64,000 bases of DNA from Bacillus sp. X1(2014) (GTDB lineage Bacteria; Bacillota; Bacilli; Bacillales_B; DSM-18226), in assembly GCF_007678255.1 (NCBI RefSeq), contig NZ_VEED01000012.1, forward strand, positions 62,001-126,000, given 5' to 3'. A model generated the notes under the pieces. That model was not told the DNA's origin. It worked only from the letters and a program-made list of their open reading frames with translations, and did not search any database. This document shows, piece by piece, positions 9,115 to 18,039 of this stretch. Both the position numbers and the translations under genes were made by a program. How positions within the stretch are numbered: position 1 is the stretch's first letter; each line of letters opens with the position of its first letter.

Positions 9115-9196
9115 GTTAAAAAAATTTATATTTCTAAGGTTCCTCCCTCTCTGTAACGAGAGGCATTTGATAAACCCTTATCCTCCAACTTTTTAA
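9115..9196 (-). pseudogene. Decayed copy of the lacI 3' end (repeat unit 2)
   Basis: The minus strand reads KLEDKGLSNASRYREGGTL then stop, lining up with ALEQEIYRIPVMYREGETT then stop at the real lacI end. The YREG block and the stop codon position are kept, while the rest has drifted. There is no start codon or upstream coding sequence, so it is a relic, not a gene. Confidence 0.7.
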
Positions 9197-9211
9197 TTGA
9201 AACGTTTCCAA
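9197..9211. promoter_or_regulatory. LacI-family operator O3
   Basis: A third copy of TTGAAACGTTTCCAA, 102 bases after O2 and 30 bases from the lacI stop codon. Confidence 0.8.
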
Positions 9212-9240
9212 TGAAGAGTTAAAAAAATTGCAAATAATAG

Positions 9241-10215
9241 CTAAGTTGTTTCGCCCTCTCTGTACATGACAGGGATTCGATAAATCTCTTGCTCCAGTGC
9301 TTCACCTTCAATCTTTCTTAAGAGAAGCTTTACAGACATTCTTGCCATTTCCTCAACCGGCTGCCGGATCGTTGATAGAATTGGATGAAACAGCTTATTA
9401 TCCTGAATTCCATCATATCCGATTACTTTTACATCCTCTGGAGTCCGCAAGCCATATTGTTTAGCTTTATCGATATAATTGGCGGCAAGTAGATCGGTAT
9501 TGGCAAATATCCCGTCCACACCCTGATGTTCTTTCATTTTAAAGAAATTTTCGAAGTATTTTTCATCATTAAAAACAGCATCAAGCACCTCGTAGATGAT
9601 ATATTCGATACCTTGAGCCTCTGCTTCATCGATAAATCCCTTTTTCCGAAGTTCAACCTCACTATAAACATCACTATAGGTTGCAAGATATGCGGCTTTT
9701 TTAGTTCCCACTTTCACAAGCTCTCTTACGGCAATGCGGCCGCCAGTGTAGTTATCCGAGGTTACGCATGTGATTTTTTTTCCAAAATGGCGGTCAATGC
9801 TGATAATCGGAATATCAGTACTCACACTATCTTCGATGTCATTGTAAGTGATTCCAATAATGCCTGCTACTTTATTCTGATTGAGCATATCTAAATAATA
9901 AAGCTCTTTGTCAGGTCTTCCCCCACTATTGCAAAGCATCAATTTATACCCTTCTCGGTCAAGCTCATCTTCGATATAATAGGCGAGCTCTGAGAAAAAT
10001 GGATGCCATACACTCGGAATCACCAGCGCAACCATTGTTGATTTTTGCATTTTAAAATTTCTTGCCACTTCGTTTGGAATATAATTTAATTGTTTGATCG
10101 CTGCATTCACTTTCTCCCGGGTTTCAGGCTTTACAGTTGGATGATTGTTTATGACTCGTGAAACAGTGCCAACCCCAACTCCTGCCAGTTCTGCAACATC
10201 TTTAATGCTTGGCAC
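9241..10215 (-). CDS. LacI/GalR-family transcriptional repressor
   Basis: This is a 324-residue DNA-binding regulator likely controlling operon 1 and itself. The N-terminal helix-turn-helix IKDVAELAGVGVGTVSRVIN is followed by the hinge NYIPNEVARNFKMQKS and a periplasmic-binding-like effector domain. The start is placed at GTG 10215, eight bases from GGAGG; an upstream in-frame GTG (10251) would add a non-conserved hydrophobic run. Five matching operators flank the gene: two in its promoter and three between its stop and the permease start. Resemblance is to sucrose/ribose-type repressors; the inducer (fructose, sucrose or a phosphate) is unknown. Confidence 0.9.
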   Translation of the reverse strand: MPSIKDVAELAGVGVGTVSRVINNHPTVKPETREKVNAAIKQLNYIPNEVARNFKMQKSTMVALVIPSVWHPFFSELAYYIEDELDREGYKLMLCNSGGRPDKELYYLDMLNQNKVAGIIGITYNDIEDSVSTDIPIISIDRHFGKKITCVTSDNYTGGRIAVRELVKVGTKKAAYLATYSDVYSEVELRKKGFIDEAEAQGIEYIIYEVLDAVFNDEKYFENFFKMKEHQGVDGIFANTDLLAANYIDKAKQYGLRTPEDVKVIGYDGIQDNKLFHPILSTIRQPVEEMARMSVKLLLRKIEGEALEQEIYRIPVMYREGETT

Positions 10216-10267
10216 TACCACTACCTCCAGTAATAAAGCGATTTCATTCACTTATAATATTATCGCT

Positions 10268-10326
10268 TTGGAAACGTTTCATCGTTTCCATACACCTATA
10301 ATATCACCATCTTGGAAACGTTTCAA
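10268..10326. promoter_or_regulatory. Two LacI-family operators upstream of lacI (autoregulation)
   Basis: TTGGAAACGTTTCAT (10268-10282) and TTGGAAACGTTTCAA (10312-10326) are reverse-orientation versions of O1-O3, 44 bases apart centre to centre. An extra half-site, ATCGTTTCCA, lies at 10281-10290. Their position just upstream of the lacI start implies autorepression, and looping to O1-O3 across the gene is possible. Confidence 0.75.
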
Positions 10327-10360
10327 TGCTTTTTTTGTAAAAAAATTCTGATTTCTTTTT

Positions 10361-11173
10361 TCAAGCTAGAATGTATTTTTTTAATGCCTCTGCTACACCG
10401 TCCTCATCATTGGAAAGTGTGATATCATTAGCAATTTGTTTCACTTGTTCCGGTGCATTTCCCATGGCAATTCCAAGTCCCGCAAATTCGATCATATTTA
10501 TATCGTTATAGTTGTCGCCTATTGCGATTATCTCGTTTTTTAGGATATCAAACTTTTCGCATAAAAATTCAAGGGCAGAAGTTTTGGTTGTATGTTTAGG
10601 CATTATTTCTAAGTAGGTAGGTTTTGAAGGATAAATATTTAAATGATTAGAAGGATATTCTTTCATTGTTGTATCCAATTGTTGGATATCTGGGGATTCA
10701 GCCATACATAAAATTTTATTAGGTCCAGTACTTTCTTGCTCCCAAAAAGTAAAAAGGTTACTAAAATCGGAAATAGCAGGAGTAATACTGGTTATTTCAC
10801 TCTCTTGTTTTGCCCATTCATCCATTTCTTCTATATACCATTCATCATCCTTGTATAAACTGATATGGATGCCTAAGTTTTTAACAATAGTATACACCTT
10901 CTTTACATCTGAAACTGGTATCGTAATGTTCAATTGTAGATCACCATGATTCCAAATAAGAGCACCGCTGTAACAAATAATCGGCTGAACAATATTTAGC
11001 TCTTTCTGTAAGAACAACATACCTTTTGGCATTCTTGCAGAAACTAAGATGACTGGAATATGTTTTTCATTTGCGACATTCTGGATGACTTGTTTCGTTT
11101 TTTCCGTAATCTCATGCCTGGAATTCAGTAATGTCCCATCAATATCCAAACATACCATTTTGAAATTACCCAT
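10361..11173 (-). CDS. HAD-superfamily (Cof-type) sugar phosphatase
   Basis: This 270-residue hydrolase belongs to the Cof/IIB group of the haloacid dehalogenase superfamily, cytosolic phosphatases acting on sugar phosphates or nucleotides. Motif I DIDGTLLNS carries both catalytic Asp residues (D10, D12). Motif II is in VILVSARMP, and motif IV is IAIGDNYNDINMIEFAG near the C-terminus. The length is normal. An AGGGGG site precedes the ATG. It sits between the lacI gene and a dead ABC exporter gene, and could relieve sugar-phosphate stress during fructan growth; that role is inferred from position only. Confidence 0.88.
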   Translation of the reverse strand: MGNFKMVCLDIDGTLLNSRHEITEKTKQVIQNVANEKHIPVILVSARMPKGMLFLQKELNIVQPIICYSGALIWNHGDLQLNITIPVSDVKKVYTIVKNLGIHISLYKDDEWYIEEMDEWAKQESEITSITPAISDFSNLFTFWEQESTGPNKILCMAESPDIQQLDTTMKEYPSNHLNIYPSKPTYLEIMPKHTTKTSALEFLCEKFDILKNEIIAIGDNYNDINMIEFAGLGIAMGNAPEQVKQIANDITLSNDEDGVAEALKKYILA

Positions 11174-11322
11174 ATGAATCCCCCTAGTCCTTAATAAAAT
11201 ATTTTTAGTCGGAATTTATAACAAGTGTCTAAATTTATAGTAAGCTAATATATCAATTATATCGTCGATTTGAAGATCATAAATGTATTGTCAATAAAAA
11301 TTGGTTTTCTTCTTTAAGTTAA

Positions 11323-11756
11323 CTAATTTTGTCCTTTTACCTTTATGAACTGACACATCTCATTACCTCGCTGTGAAACTGCTTCCAAATCCCCAGTCAT
11401 GCGCGCCATGACATCTCCCACTTTTGTTCGATCATAAGTACTAAAATCCAATTGATGAAGACGAGTATACAACTCTTCCCTTATCGTAAATATTACATTT
11501 TGCGAAATCCGCTCAAACATTAATTGATACCTCTAACGAATCACTGTCTTGGTTATGGTTACACCAATCATTAATCCCAACAGGGGGGCCATAATAAATC
11601 ATTCTGATGTCCATAAATGACCTTATCGATGATTTTACCTGCAATATAGGGATTAAACATATTTAGTAACGAAACAACTAGAACGAGAGAAAGACCAAAG
11701 AATAATTTAACTTGGTAATTCCGCATATACCCCCATACCCAACGTATACTATGCAT
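11323..11756 (-). pseudogene. Truncated ABC exporter (permease-ATPase) gene remnant
   Basis: Two fragments of a type I ABC exporter transmembrane domain are visible. The 5' part (11756-11571) begins with a good AAGGAG site and reads RWVWGYMRNYQVKLFFGLSL; its frame is lost at a C-run near 11585. After a one-base shift the sequence continues LGLMIGVTITKTVIR, hits an in-frame TAG, then continues MFERISQNVIFTIREELY and TKVGDVMARMTGDLEAV to 11323. All of the later transmembrane helices and the ATPase domain are absent. A full gene would be about 570-670 codons, so this is a dead relic with a frameshift, a nonsense codon and a 3' deletion. Confidence 0.85.
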
Positions 11757-11795
11757 GTATTTACTTCTCCTTCCTATAGTTCATAAAAACTAAAG

Positions 11796-11826
11796 TGAAA
11801 AGCCCTCCTTTAATTAAGAAAGGGCT
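11796..11826 (-). terminator. Terminator of operon 2
   Basis: AGCCCT and AGGGCT arms with inner TTT/AAA pairing form a hairpin just past the dehydrogenase stop, with GGGCTTTTC on the minus strand. It plausibly ends operon 2. Confidence 0.6.
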
Positions 11827-11852
11827 GTACCTAATTTACTAACCTATTTCTT

Positions 11853-12992
11853 TTATCTTAATCCTTTAAGTTCCGGTGTTAAGATTGATTTCATCTCTTC
11901 CAGAACGGTATCTTCATAGGCATGTTTTTTCCCATTAAGTATGTCTTGAACTTTAACGGGCTTGCCGATTGTTGCAGATTCAAGAGCAGCAAATACAACT
12001 CCTAATGCTTCCAGGCCTCTCATCGCACTCGAAATAGGTGTTTTATTTTCAGCAATGGCTTCCCATAATTCTACATAGGAATGAGCGAATGGATGTTTAA
12101 CTATATTCGGGGCAAACCGCTCAATCAATTCCGGCATCAGAATTTTTTTCCCATCTTCAAGAGTTGCATGAAGCCCAGGGCGAAGGCATCCCTTACTTCC
12201 ATAAATCCACACACCTCCTGTCCCTTCACCATGGGCTGATGTAGCACACATCCAATGACCGAGTCCTCCATTTGTAAACTTGAAGACCGTAACGGCCGTG
12301 TCTTCTCCCGTAGGTTTGACCGTTACATTCCCATTACTTAATTCTTTTTCAAAAATTTCCGTATAGGCAAAAACTTCATCAATCGAACCATTAATCTCAG
12401 TAAAAAAGTGAGTTCTATGAACTCCATGATCATTGATCCAGCCCGCCCCTGCTTGACCTTTCATATGACGCCATGGCGTACCGGCGAAAAATCCGCGATT
12501 CAATGTAACAGTTGCATAATCAATTATGAAAGATACGCGACCAATCAGACCTTCTTTTACTGCCTCAGCAATAGCAACATTTTCTGCCCCTAATACGCTG
12601 GGTTCGGATAATGTTAAGACTCTATTATACTTTTTTGCATCAGCGATCATTTTCCGGCCAAAAGACGGGGAAATGGAAAGCGGCTTTTGCATTTGTACAT
12701 GAACCCCTGCTGCAAAGCAATCTTCTGCTACTGTATGATGCAAATCATGATTGATTAGGATGGATATGGCATCTAATTGTTCTTTTTCCAACATCAAACG
12801 ATATTCCGTATAGACTGCAGGACGGTTGCCTAACCGCTTTTCCACCTCTGAAGCAAACTGCTCAGCCCTTTCCTGCTGAATATCACAAACCGCTGACAAT
12901 TCAAATGTTTCAATTCCGTTTCTTTTTAACTCTTTCAACCCTTCAACATGTGCCATCGCAATAACACCACAACCAATAAAACCTAGTTTCAT
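11853..12992 (-). CDS. Gfo/Idh/MocA-family NAD(P)-dependent oxidoreductase
   Basis: This 379-residue dehydrogenase oxidises or reduces a sugar or polyol. The Rossmann fold is visible at the N-terminus (LGFIGCGVIAMAHVEGL), followed by the MQKPLSISP block equivalent to the family E/Q-K-P motif with catalytic Lys. The C-terminal substrate domain includes GAGWINDHGVHRTHFF with the conserved D-x-x-x-H. It is the last gene of operon 2, 36 bases after the sugar kinase. Its presence in a GH32 operon suggests that the polymer or its breakdown product includes an oxidisable sugar other than plain fructose, or that fructose is converted to a polyol. No exact substrate can be named. Confidence 0.85.
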   Translation of the reverse strand: MKLGFIGCGVIAMAHVEGLKELKRNGIETFELSAVCDIQQERAEQFASEVEKRLGNRPAVYTEYRLMLEKEQLDAISILINHDLHHTVAEDCFAAGVHVQMQKPLSISPSFGRKMIADAKKYNRVLTLSEPSVLGAENVAIAEAVKEGLIGRVSFIIDYATVTLNRGFFAGTPWRHMKGQAGAGWINDHGVHRTHFFTEINGSIDEVFAYTEIFEKELSNGNVTVKPTGEDTAVTVFKFTNGGLGHWMCATSAHGEGTGGVWIYGSKGCLRPGLHATLEDGKKILMPELIERFAPNIVKHPFAHSYVELWEAIAENKTPISSAMRGLEALGVVFAALESATIGKPVKVQDILNGKKHAYEDTVLEEMKSILTPELKGLR

Positions 12993-13028
12993 TAGACACT
13001 CTCCCTTAAACTTATAAAATGGACTGAC

Positions 13029-14015
13029 TTAAAGACTTTTAATCAGCGTATCTTTAAAACTGTTTATTTCCACTTGGGTCGGCAGGGCAGAAATGGCCCC
13101 TACTTTCGTGCAGACCATCGCTCCCACTTTATTACTAAAGGAAATGATTTGTTTTAGGTGTGCGAAATCTTCTAAAACACTTTTCGGCTCTTCTGCTTTC
13201 GCCAGCTGGTAAAGCGTTGCTCCTACGAAAGCATCCCCGGCACCGGTAGAATCGATTGCATCAACTACAATACTAGGGATGGTTTCGATGTGATGGTCAT
13301 TTGAAATCAATGTCCCTTCTTTCCCTAACGTAACGGCTACTGCTATTGCCCCTATTTGATGAAGGGCAGCGATTCCTTCTGTTAAATTATCTGCTCCCGA
13401 GATAACCTTTAATTCATCATCACTGACTTTGACAAAATCAGCGATCGCGATTCCCTTTCTTACCAACTCTACAAATTGTTCTCTTCTTCCCTTCCAAAGG
13501 TCATGTCTAAAGTTAGGGTCAAATGAGATAAATTTTCCTTTATTTTTGGCATCCTGCATTAAATTTAAATAAGTGGTTTGAAATGGATCATCCAATAAAG
13601 CGGTCGCTGAGCCAAAATGTAGAATACTCGATTCCATGATTCTTTTTTTATCAAGATCATTTTCCGTTAAAAATGCATCTGCCCCGCGATTAAAAACAAA
13701 ATCTCTTTCTCCATTTGCTTTTAACGAAACAAAAGCTAATGTTGTTGGATGCTCATCATCGAGCACAAGCATGGAGGTATCGACATTCACTTCATCTAAT
13801 GTATTTTTTAAAAAATGCCCAAACGGATCATTGCCAACTTTTCCACTGAATAAGGCATTGCCCCCCAGTTTCACAATCGCTGCACACACATTCGCAGGGG
13901 CTCCCCCAGCCTGTTTTACAAAATTTTGACCTTTTACTAAATCAATATCTATATCTGTACAGAAAAAATCGATTAATATTTCTCCAATACAAATGACTGA
14001 TGAATTGTTTTTCAT
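13029..14015 (-). CDS. PfkB-family fructokinase (operon 2)
   Basis: This 328-residue ribokinase-family kinase is paralogous to the one at 4283-5254. The GEILIDFF strand, [19 protein letters not shown] substrate motif and [16 protein letters not shown] signature are all present. It most likely phosphorylates fructose freed by operon 2 enzymes. It follows the large levanase gene after a 149-base gap containing a stem-loop and precedes the dehydrogenase gene. The partial divergence of the two kinases may reflect separate acquisition or duplication of the operons. Confidence 0.88.
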   Translation of the reverse strand: MKNNSSVICIGEILIDFFCTDIDIDLVKGQNFVKQAGGAPANVCAAIVKLGGNALFSGKVGNDPFGHFLKNTLDEVNVDTSMLVLDDEHPTTLAFVSLKANGERDFVFNRGADAFLTENDLDKKRIMESSILHFGSATALLDDPFQTTYLNLMQDAKNKGKFISFDPNFRHDLWKGRREQFVELVRKGIAIADFVKVSDDELKVISGADNLTEGIAALHQIGAIAVAVTLGKEGTLISNDHHIETIPSIVVDAIDSTGAGDAFVGATLYQLAKAEEPKSVLEDFAHLKQIISFSNKVGAMVCTKVGAISALPTQVEINSFKDTLIKSL

Positions 14016-14079
14016 TTTAGCTCAACCGTCCTTTCAAATTGTTCTATATAGTAACTTGTTCATGGCCTTGCAAAAACAA

Positions 14080-14102
14080 AGCTCTAACCTTTGATTAGAG
14101 CT
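14080..14102 (-). terminator. Intercistronic stem-loop after the large levanase gene
   Basis: AGCTCTAA and TTAGAGCT pair around a 7-base loop, then TTTGTTTTTG follows on the minus strand. It is nearly the same sequence as the hairpin at 17997-18026, so the element was duplicated within the operon. It may act as a partial terminator. Confidence 0.6.
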
Positions 14103-14164
14103 CTGCCGAAAAATAAAAATACCTATCACTGGAAGTTAACGATAATTTGCGTTTTTTTACCTCT

Positions 14165-17100
14165 TTATTTTATATCAGACGAAAGTGTCCACTGCTGACG
14201 CTCCGGATTCGGATTCAAATCATTGAGTGTCAAAATTCCCTCTCTCGATACTTCGAGTGCCTTGCCATTATGAACAGAAGTGATTCTTACAGTACCATTG
14301 TCATTTTTGGTAATAATCCAACGCTGATTATTATAGCCAAGATAGTTGTACAGCTGAATTTTATTTTGCCCTGTATCCATATCTAACGCTTTGCCGCCCT
14401 CTGTACGTATGGAATAAGAACCATGCTCATCACCGGTTGGAATCAAAGTCCATTTTGTAGCTTTTTCTGCATCAGCTACGGTCACAGGCTCACCGTTCTG
14501 AGAATTGGCAGTATAAATCGCTTTGCCGGTTGCGATATTCGTAAAGCTTGTTACGGTTAAGTTTGCTTCTGACACATTGCTGACATTAACATTCTGATAG
14601 GTGGCTTGACCACCAAATACATTTAAACCAAAATGGCCTTCTGCAAAGGTTCCATCCTGTAAATCCATGATTTTCTGACTATCCACATAAATCTGGATAT
14701 GAGGACCTTTCGCTTCGATTCTCACCTTATATGTCCTTCCTGGTTGAATAAGGGCAGGCACCTTCCCAATTACCATACGTTCCTCAAAACCATCGTCAAT
14801 CTTGTAAAAAAGACGAAAAGCCTTCATATTCGGATCAAGATTGAAGTAGTAACCGCTTCTTCCATCTTCACTTGCGCGGAATAGAACGGAACCTGCTCCT
14901 CCTGTTTGTCCCAGTATCATATCTGCTTCATAAGTAAAGTCTCCTGCAGTTTCCTTGGCCATATAGTTTGCATCACTTGTATGCGTTCCACGGATTCCAT
15001 TTTCGGTAATTGTCCATTTGGAGGCAGAAAGATCTGATTTCCATCCAGTCAGATTTGTATGGAATTCACCCTCATACACTCTTACAACTACACTTGCCGA
15101 AGCCTTTCCATTTGGTGTGGAGGCTGTAATTATCGCTTCTCCTTTGCTTCCTGCTTTAAGTACTGCTTTTGAGTTAGTTGATGAGTCAACCTTTACTACA
15201 TTGGAATTACTAGATTTCCAAATAATTGACTGAGTTCCCTTTCCTTTTCCATTATCTACGGAAGCAAACAATGGTAGAAAATCACCGATATTCATCTCTC
15301 TTTGATTTGTATCCATTACAATTCTTGTATCCTCATCCGCGTTTTGGTTCCAAGTATCTGCAAGAGAATGTACTTTTAAGGATACAACTTTCACATCGCC
15401 TCCCTTGGTGTAGAAATTCACACTGCGACTTGAAGGATCAGGGAAAATAACATCAGAAAAAACTACTTTTCCATCATTGGCAAATACTTCAATGGACGAA
15501 TCATCTACGAAGATATTCATTTTGATACGTTTATTATCCTGTTTTAAAGGAGCTTCATGTAAAGTGGAAAATAGTCTTGAGAAATCAGTTTCTCCTGACT
15601 CAGCACGATCAACGAATATTCGATTATCTGCAGTTTTGTAGCCAACGACTGTTTTTTGGTCAGCCCCTTCATGAACATGAAAACCAAATTCGGTTAATTT
15701 GCTGGTAGAAGGAATTTCAATCTCCGCTTCTATTTCAAATGCTCCTGAAGAGATTCCCTTCAACAAGTTGGAGGCATTAGTCGGATTGACTACCTTGTTC
15801 TGTGTCTGGAAAATGGTACTGCGAATCGACTGTAGTTCCTTAATAGGAGCTTGTGCAAGTCTTATCCCTTCATCTGTTTTCACCAATCTTAATTCTCTCG
15901 GAATAGTCAATTCTCCCTTCCAGCCCATAGTTGGAAAAGCGAATGGATAATCCCAGTTGGTCATCCATGCCATTATCACACGACGGTTATCCGGCATATT
16001 GGCGAAGGACATAGATGCGTAGAACTCCTTCCCGTAATCCGTTTTCAGTACTTTACCTGCTGTATTGTCATTGACGAATTTACCATCCGCTGTCAAATGC
16101 CCTACAAAATACTCCGCATCGGATCCCTGCGTCTTCGGATTTGCTCCTGTACTAATCATCAGAACCCATTTCTTCTCTCCCGTACCGTCTACCTGAAGTT
16201 CGAAGAGATCAGGGCATTCCCATACACCGCCACGAACATAATTTCCATAACCAAAATTATCAGTAAGCTTCCAATCCATTAGGTTAGTAGAAGTAAAAAA
16301 GCGAATGTGATCTCCTCCAGATACAACCATGACCCATCGATTGTTCGCATCATCCCGGACTACTTTAGGATCACGGAAGTCCCAGCCTCCTGGATCTTCT
16401 CCATTCTTGCCCGGATTCTCAATGACAATTGGGGACTCCATTGAATATTTCCAAGTACGTCCCTGATCAGAACTGTAGGCAAGACCAATACGCTGATTAC
16501 CATTAGGTCCATCTGGATTAAAGGAAGTGTAGTATGCAATTAGCCCTTTACCACCAGAATTAGTGAATAAACCGGAAGCATTATTCAGGTCCGCTACAGC
16601 AGAACCAGACCAAACATGCCCATGATCATTCCATGGCAAAGCAATAGGGAGGCGTTTCCAATTCACCATATCCTTACTTACTGCATGAGCCCAAGTCCCC
16701 CCATCTTGATGGAACAAATGATACTCACCCTCGTAGTACACCAAACCATTCGGATCACTTACAGAGCCACGAGCTGGAGTATAATGATAATCTGGTCTAT
16801 ATTTTTCTTTGTAATAGCTGGATGTTGGAACGAGATAAATATCCTGGAAGTAAGCAGAGCCTGATGTTACGGTAAATCCAGCAAATCCAGTTTTGTAACT
16901 CATATCCGTTACCTTTAAAGCTGCCTCAGAATATCCATCAACATAAAATTCGATTTTATTGCCATTTGTTATAATTTCAAGATGGTGTTTGGTACCCTCA
17001 TGGGTTTTATAAGTGCGGTCGGATGTTTTGAGAACAGAACCGTCCGCCTTCTTCAATTGCGCTCTGACAGTGCTTCCTTCTTTAATAAGCACAGCCTGAT

Positions 17101-17971
17101 AACCAGTTGTTCCTCGTTCATTCGTACGAAATGAAAGTGCTGCTTCCGATGGGTTTTGATCAAAAGAAACATTCCCTTCAAGTACAAAGTCGCTTGCACT
17201 CTTATTGTAGATTTGCTTGGCTTTCACACCATCAACAGCAATTCCCTTCAGACCTTTGATTGCTGGTTCCCAACTTCCTTCTTTATATATGGATGGGCCA
17301 AGATTTGTTGAAAGTTCGCTAACTTTTACATTTTGAAACAACGCTGCTCCCCCCCATACATTAAGGCCAAGAAACCCCTTCTCGTATGAATTATTTTTAA
17401 CATCAATAATAGGAGCATACTTATTCTCCCAATAAACTTTGATATTGTCTTCTACCACCTTTACCTTCAGATGATAGATTCCTCCCTCTTGCAGCTTAAC
17501 TTGGCGTTCCTCTTTAAATTTCCTTTCATCACGAGCATCACGAAGACGAATGATTCCCGCATTTGGAACAATTTGCAGCATGTAGGAGTCCCAGCCATCT
17601 TCACTGGAACGAAATACTAAGGTGGCGTCCGCATTCATGTCTATTATTTTTACATCCGATTCATAAATAAAATCTTCAGAATTAACACTTGATATAGCCA
17701 TTACATTCTCTTTAGGTTCTGAAGTAAGCAAAAGTCCCTGTTCTGTGTCTTCTAACGTGCCTTTCCCTTTAATTTGCCAGTCTGTCAGATTAGTAATTGC
17801 TTTGGATACACTTTCAATAATTGTCGCACCCTCCCGCGTTTCTTTACTTCCCGTTTCATTCGATTCGGTTGCCCAGCCTGTTGTAGGATCAACAAGAATC
17901 GTGCCTATGGAGGCAGCGATAAGTACGATGGACAAAAATACAGAAGTCCATTTTATCAAAGTTGGTTTCAT
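14165..17971 (-). CDS. Large secreted multidomain GH32 fructanase (CBM66-like, Big2, ricin-type modules)
   Basis: This 1268-residue exoenzyme attacks levan or inulin. Layout: signal peptide about 1-35; CBM66/DUF1080-like jelly roll about 60-222; a second, diverged one about 230-383; GH32 catalytic domain about 388-700; GH32 sandwich about 715-875; bacterial Ig-like (Big2) domain about 884-967; a third CBM66-like module about 975-1135; and a ricin-type beta-trefoil about 1137-1268 with QRW and QQW repeats. Likely catalytic residues are Asp406, Asp534 (FRDP) and Glu585 (WECPD). The nucleophile motif is unusual: VSDPNG instead of WMNDPNG, and the following segment is shortened (HQDGGTWAHAVSKD), which may indicate a changed substrate or endo action. 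It has no cell-wall anchor. It is cotranscribed with the cytoplasmic GH32 gene upstream. Confidence 0.92.
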   Translation of the reverse strand: MKPTLIKWTSVFLSIVLIAASIGTILVDPTTGWATESNETGSKETREGATIIESVSKAITNLTDWQIKGKGTLEDTEQGLLLTSEPKENVMAISSVNSEDFIYESDVKIIDMNADATLVFRSSEDGWDSYMLQIVPNAGIIRLRDARDERKFKEERQVKLQEGGIYHLKVKVVEDNIKVYWENKYAPIIDVKNNSYEKGFLGLNVWGGAALFQNVKVSELSTNLGPSIYKEGSWEPAIKGLKGIAVDGVKAKQIYNKSASDFVLEGNVSFDQNPSEAALSFRTNERGTTGYQAVLIKEGSTVRAQLKKADGSVLKTSDRTYKTHEGTKHHLEIITNGNKIEFYVDGYSEAALKVTDMSYKTGFAGFTVTSGSAYFQDIYLVPTSSYYKEKYRPDYHYTPARGSVSDPNGLVYYEGEYHLFHQDGGTWAHAVSKDMVNWKRLPIALPWNDHGHVWSGSAVADLNNASGLFTNSGGKGLIAYYTSFNPDGPNGNQRIGLAYSSDQGRTWKYSMESPIVIENPGKNGEDPGGWDFRDPKVVRDDANNRWVMVVSGGDHIRFFTSTNLMDWKLTDNFGYGNYVRGGVWECPDLFELQVDGTGEKKWVLMISTGANPKTQGSDAEYFVGHLTADGKFVNDNTAGKVLKTDYGKEFYASMSFANMPDNRRVIMAWMTNWDYPFAFPTMGWKGELTIPRELRLVKTDEGIRLAQAPIKELQSIRSTIFQTQNKVVNPTNASNLLKGISSGAFEIEAEIEIPSTSKLTEFGFHVHEGADQKTVVGYKTADNRIFVDRAESGETDFSRLFSTLHEAPLKQDNKRIKMNIFVDDSSIEVFANDGKVVFSDVIFPDPSSRSVNFYTKGGDVKVVSLKVHSLADTWNQNADEDTRIVMDTNQREMNIGDFLPLFASVDNGKGKGTQSIIWKSSNSNVVKVDSSTNSKAVLKAGSKGEAIITASTPNGKASASVVVRVYEGEFHTNLTGWKSDLSASKWTITENGIRGTHTSDANYMAKETAGDFTYEADMILGQTGGAGSVLFRASEDGRSGYYFNLDPNMKAFRLFYKIDDGFEERMVIGKVPALIQPGRTYKVRIEAKGPHIQIYVDSQKIMDLQDGTFAEGHFGLNVFGGQATYQNVNVSNVSEANLTVTSFTNIATGKAIYTANSQNGEPVTVADAEKATKWTLIPTGDEHGSYSIRTEGGKALDMDTGQNKIQLYNYLGYNNQRWIITKNDNGTVRITSVHNGKALEVSREGILTLNDLNPNPERQQWTLSSDIK

Positions 17972-17996
17972 CCTTTGCCCTCTCTTCCAAAAACAA

Positions 17997-18026
17997 GGCT
18001 CTAACCCTATTTATTCGATTAGAGCT
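17997..18026 (-). terminator. Intercistronic stem-loop between the two operon 2 GH32 genes
   Basis: GGCTCTAA and TTAGAGCT enclose a 14-base loop, followed by CUUGUUUUUGG on the minus strand. It shares the flanks of the hairpin at 14080-14102. It is probably an attenuator or processing element setting the ratio of cytoplasmic to secreted enzyme. Confidence 0.6.
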
Positions 18027-18039
18027 TTGCCTAATAAAG

